Below, in pieces: positions 46,528-64,000 of a stretch of DNA of 64,000 bases. The stretch is from contig OZ231127.1 in assembly GCA_965153355.1 (NCBI GenBank), positions 14,756,001 through 14,820,000 of the forward strand. The letters are read 5' to 3'. Every line of letters starts with the position of its first letter. The stretch's first letter is position 1. The position numbers and the translations under genes were made by a program. Below the pieces are notes generated by a model. That model saw only the letters and a program-made list of their open reading frames with translations. It was not told where the DNA came from and made no database searches. The stretch comes from Flaccisagitta enflata (Eukaryota; Chaetognatha; Sagittoidea; Aphragmophora).

Positions 46528-47202
46528 GGTGCTCGCAAACTATGTGAATCATGGCAAATGTCAAGAAACGGCAAGTTGGTCGGGGTAGAATTAGCCATAT
46601 TTTTAATGATTCAAATTCAACAAAACTATACATTACTGTATAGCTGATGAAGTAACATTTACGAATCCATAGAAGAATTTTGTTAAGTGAGCTCATTTTT
46701 CATGCAAATTAAGCTTAATCAGACAGATTTGGTAAACAAAACAATACAAAATTAAGCATATTGTAGTAAAAAAATCAATATGAGAATATTTTTTACCTAA
46801 TTTATGTTCAAACGCAATAGTGTGAGGATGTCTCATGGAAAAAAATCGAAATTTCATGAATTTTCAAAAAATCTCTATAAGCACCATTTTTGGTTGGTTG
46901 AGCAGTGCAGTAAAAATTTGTTCTACCAAGCTCTTCTTCATACTCGTGATGTTGATACTCTTCAACAACGTTCATGCAAAATTTTAGCCAAATCGGTAAA
47001 CTCATTCAAAAGTTATGCCACTTTTTCATTTTTTCATCTGGTAGGTTGGTTGGGCTGGTTGGGCTGGATGAGCTCATTTTCAAAAGATCAAATTTTTTCT
47101 CCTGATCTCTATTGGTAAAGTCTGTTTTCCCGCAAAAGATCATGGGTGTAGCTCAAAAGGTTCATGAGATATGGGCATTTTTGTTAATTGTACAAACTGC
47201 AT

Positions 47203-47372
47203 TTTTAGTCGCGGACACGCGACTCTACACCTTACCGTGTCGGTCGGTAGGTCGGTCCGTTGGTCCGTCGGTCGGTCCGTCCGTCACATTTTTGAATTCC
47301 GAGCGTTTTTCGCATTACTGCTCCTGCCCAACCGTCCGCGACTGGATTGCCGTGTATCCGGCCTTGTTTTCC
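47203..47372 (-). mobile_element. HINE-like element, GTCGCGGAC pair
   Basis: Minus-strand ACAAGGCCGGATACACGGCA, GTCGCGGACGGTTGGGCAGG; GGACCGACCGACGGACC; end GTCGCGTGTCCGCGAC plus A-tail. Exact pair; very close to 13655-13840 in motif. Confidence 0.72.
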
Positions 47373-47374
47373 TT

Positions 47375-48845
47375 CTAAGTTTGCAAAATCTTGACCTCGG
47401 TTAAGAAGAAATTAACTACGAGAATCGTTCGATGAGCGTATCAATTCTGTTCACACTTCAGGACTGACAAAATGTAAAATTTCATTGTGACCAAACGTCT
47501 GGCAGTTAAGACTCCAAATTATCAGGGTAGAATCAAAATTTCACGCTCTTTCACATAGTGTGGTCAGATTTCATGTAAAATGTGTCATTTCCACACCATA
47601 GTGGCATATCTTAAGCGTTAGGTATGCGTTAGGAAGAAATTTGGGGGTGTGCGCGAATTGATACGCTCCAAGAAAATTTTTATTTCTCTGCTTAGGATCA
47701 ACCCAATAACATGAAAATGGAGGGGAATGTCCCTCAAGTAGTTGTCCATCGAATGGCAAAAGAAAAAATGCTTAATGTTCAAGAAAAAGGAGGTAAAAAA
47801 AAATAAATATCATGCTATTCAGCCTCGAGAGAAAAAAAGCAAAAAAATCGAGCAGGGGTAAATTTGAATTATATACCAATTTTTGGTAACTTATAGTTTG
47901 CTTACTAAGTTGAATTTTTTTGTGTATCCTGTGGGACTAGTACTAGTTGATTAAAACTCATAAAATCATAGGAGAAGACATTTCTTGATTGGTTTTGCTT
48001 GCTGTTTTCTACTGGAGACAGAATGGAGACAAGCCAAAAAAAGCCCTTTGACCAAATTTTTAGACCCCCTAGGGGTAGGGAGGGTCACAAAAAATGGTTT
48101 GAAATTGTGCATCGGGTAGTTATGAATGTCTTTGAACCATTTAATCCGCATCTTATGATGTATCGGAAGCTTGTGCTAACGTAGATTGGCCCTCCTGCTT
48201 GCTGTGGAACCGTGACATTTGCCTTATGTTGAAACTTGACACAGCTGATACATGTGATGGAAAGACGAAACCACATTGATTGATTTTGAAAACACAAGAT
48301 ACATTTCTTTAAAGTGGTTTTTTTATTAGCTACGTATTTCTGCTAGAAAAAAAAAGAAGAGCATGCATACGTCCATTTCAATTTAGGATGTATACATTAA
48401 CTAAGAAAATATCAGAAATTTTGGAGAAAACATAGATATCTTTTTCATTTTGCTATTTAGAGCCAGGTCTTTCTACCTTATCAGACAAAGTCAAAGGAAG
48501 AAATACTTTTGAACGATAATTTAAATGACAAAGGACTTACTGTAACTATATGGCAATCGATGCTAAATCAAGGCCTAGTGGGCCAGAAGCCACAGAACAT
48601 TCGCTGGGTAAGTTGTCAAACAACAGAAGCATAGACGTAGATCTTTAAAAATTAAACTTTTTAGGGTACAAAAAAATCAAACTACGCCAATGGTGAATCG
48701 CTATCGCGCGCCATTCACGCAAAATTTTGCCTCCCCATTTCTAAATCACCCTCTTTCATCTAATCATTTCCCCCAAACGCGTTCCCAGCTCCAAGATCTC
48801 CATTTTGATTTCCGGTTGACTAGGCTTTTCTCTCCACAATATTTT
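47375..48845. other. Intergenic, no gene recognised
   Basis: Between the two minus-strand genes. No splice-bounded coding signal. 48505-48600 reads NDKGLTVTIWQSMLNQGLVG in one frame, faintly like a Tc1-type helix-turn-helix segment, but is flanked by stops. Confidence 0.4.
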
Positions 48846-49244
48846 TTTTTTCGCTGACTCGCGACTCTACATGGTGATCAAAAAATCATTAGGCTTTTAC
48901 TCTTACATGCCATATCTCAGTAACCTGGAATATTTTGCTTTATGAAATACTACATTTGACATTTTTTTGTCCAATCTTTTTGGGTCTGAGATGAGTAGTT
49001 TGCCCTCAGGATCAATTTGAAGTCTGTCGGGCCGTTGGTCCGTCCATACGCTTCCTTAAAAATCGGCACTTTTCAGCCGTGACGATGTTACTTACCAAAT
49101 CAAACACTCTTTGGGTTCGTTTTATCTGTCTGTCCGTCCTTCTATCTGTCCTTCCATATATCTGATATGTATATCGCCAAAGTCAATAGACGCAAGGACA
49201 CAGTCAGGACGCATTTTTGCCCGGTCGGGCTTGTTTTCTCGTTT

Positions 49245-63261
<14,017 letters not shown>

Positions 63262-64000
63262 CTGGGTGGAAAAAGGGGGAGGAGGAGGAGGATGCGGAAA
63301 AGAAAAAGCGTAAGTAAAATAGGTAAGAGGGCAGATATGTGTACACGATCATGGCCTCAAGGCTCACGGGCTCAAGGCTTGTAGTAGAGTCGCGTAACAC
63401 GCGGGTAAGATTATTGCATAAAAAATATCGAATTTCTTCTACCATATCCCACGTGTCTAGTTCATGCCAATGTTGTTTGCCTTTCTTGAGTAAATTCCGT
63501 TTTATATGAGTAGCTTTGGCAGTTTATTTCGGTCACAACTTGTTCGTTTATACAAAACACGTGTGTCGTGTGTCGTATGCAGTTGGCGACGTGCTGACGC
63601 GGAGGCATTATGTGGTGGCGTGGGGACTTGGTAATGTTGTGGCGTGGTCACGTGGAGTTGTGGTGGTGTGGTGACGTGGGGGTGTGGTAACGTGGGGGCG
63701 GAGTAACATGGGGGTTTGGGGATGTGATGATTTAGTAGTATGATGCCGTAAAGCTGTGGGGATGTGGTGGCGCAGGGGTGTGGTGCAGTGTGGTGGTGAC
63801 GACGTGTGGTGTGGTGGTGTGGTGAGGGATGTGGTGAGGGATGTATTGTTGGATGAAGTTTCTGTTGAAAGGAAATGACGCAATTCACTCTCACGGCTTT
63901 GTGGTGTTTTTTTTCTTTTCGACGGACGTCAATCGTGTCAAGTGCTCGCTAAATCATCGCCTCTTTCAGAATCTCGTCGGTGTGATAAATTTGACGCGAG
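63262..64000. other. Intron of the unidentified gene, with GTGG-rich minisatellite
   Basis: 63600-63850 is a degenerate GTGGTG(A/C)CGTGGGG repeat. At 63380-63405 AGAGTCGCGTAACACGCGGGTAAG resembles a HINE-like hairpin. No further exon could be supported before the window ends. Confidence 0.5.

Noticed and set aside
48480-48620. Tc1-like transposase fragment (KGLTVTIWQSMLNQGL)
   Set aside because: Only about 25 residues, with stops nearby and no inverted ends or DDE residues; similarity may be chance.

Overview
The window is animal (metazoan) nuclear DNA from an intron-rich, repeat-rich invertebrate. Supporting signs are GT-AG introns, long introns, a Thr/Ser-rich mucin-like EGF membrane protein, two probable cilium-type genes, a PHD-finger CR1/jockey-type non-LTR retrotransposon and degenerate CCCTAA (TTAGGG-type) repeats. 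I see no bacterial, organellar or viral genes. The phylum cannot be fixed from the sequence alone.

Layout. Positions 1-3505 (+) hold the last four exons of a type I membrane mucin-like protein with EGF repeats, open at the window edge. Positions 7807-42756 (-) hold a complete 7-exon, 390-residue gene that I assemble from exons joining in phase; it looks like CABCOCO1 / the C1a-32 (CLAMP) family of ciliary proteins. Positions 49245-63261 (-) hold the last four exons (635 residues) of a second gene of uncertain family, whose 5' part lies beyond the window. Intron 4 of the CABCOCO1-like gene carries an antisense non-LTR retrotransposon (about 14830-18925) with both ORFs intact and a TGATG stop/start overlap.

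Nearly everything else is mobile or tandem DNA. The dominant family is a short element with about 25 copies, built as ACAAGGCC start, GC-rich motif, GGAC/GACG array, terminal hairpin containing the reverse complement of the start motif, then A-rich tail. This is the architecture described for Helentron-associated elements (HINE/DINE-1/pearl type). Different copies carry different motifs but keep them paired. A second family (five copies near 9.6, 19.2, 37.1, 45.5 and 59.9 kb) is a foldback element with conserved ends and exchangeable cores. There are also several MITEs with TA target duplications, large inverted-repeat elements, and an interstitial telomere-like tract inside nested palindromes at 57-58.2 kb.

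The most unusual feature is where the repeats sit. Most exons of the two minus-strand genes have a tandem repeat or mobile element within about 5-50 bases of a splice site or start codon. Two exons have their own splice site copied into an array: exon 3 acceptor, about 16 extra 57-bp copies; exon 5 donor, three extra copies. All calls come from reading the sequence; family names rest on remembered family features and no database search was run.
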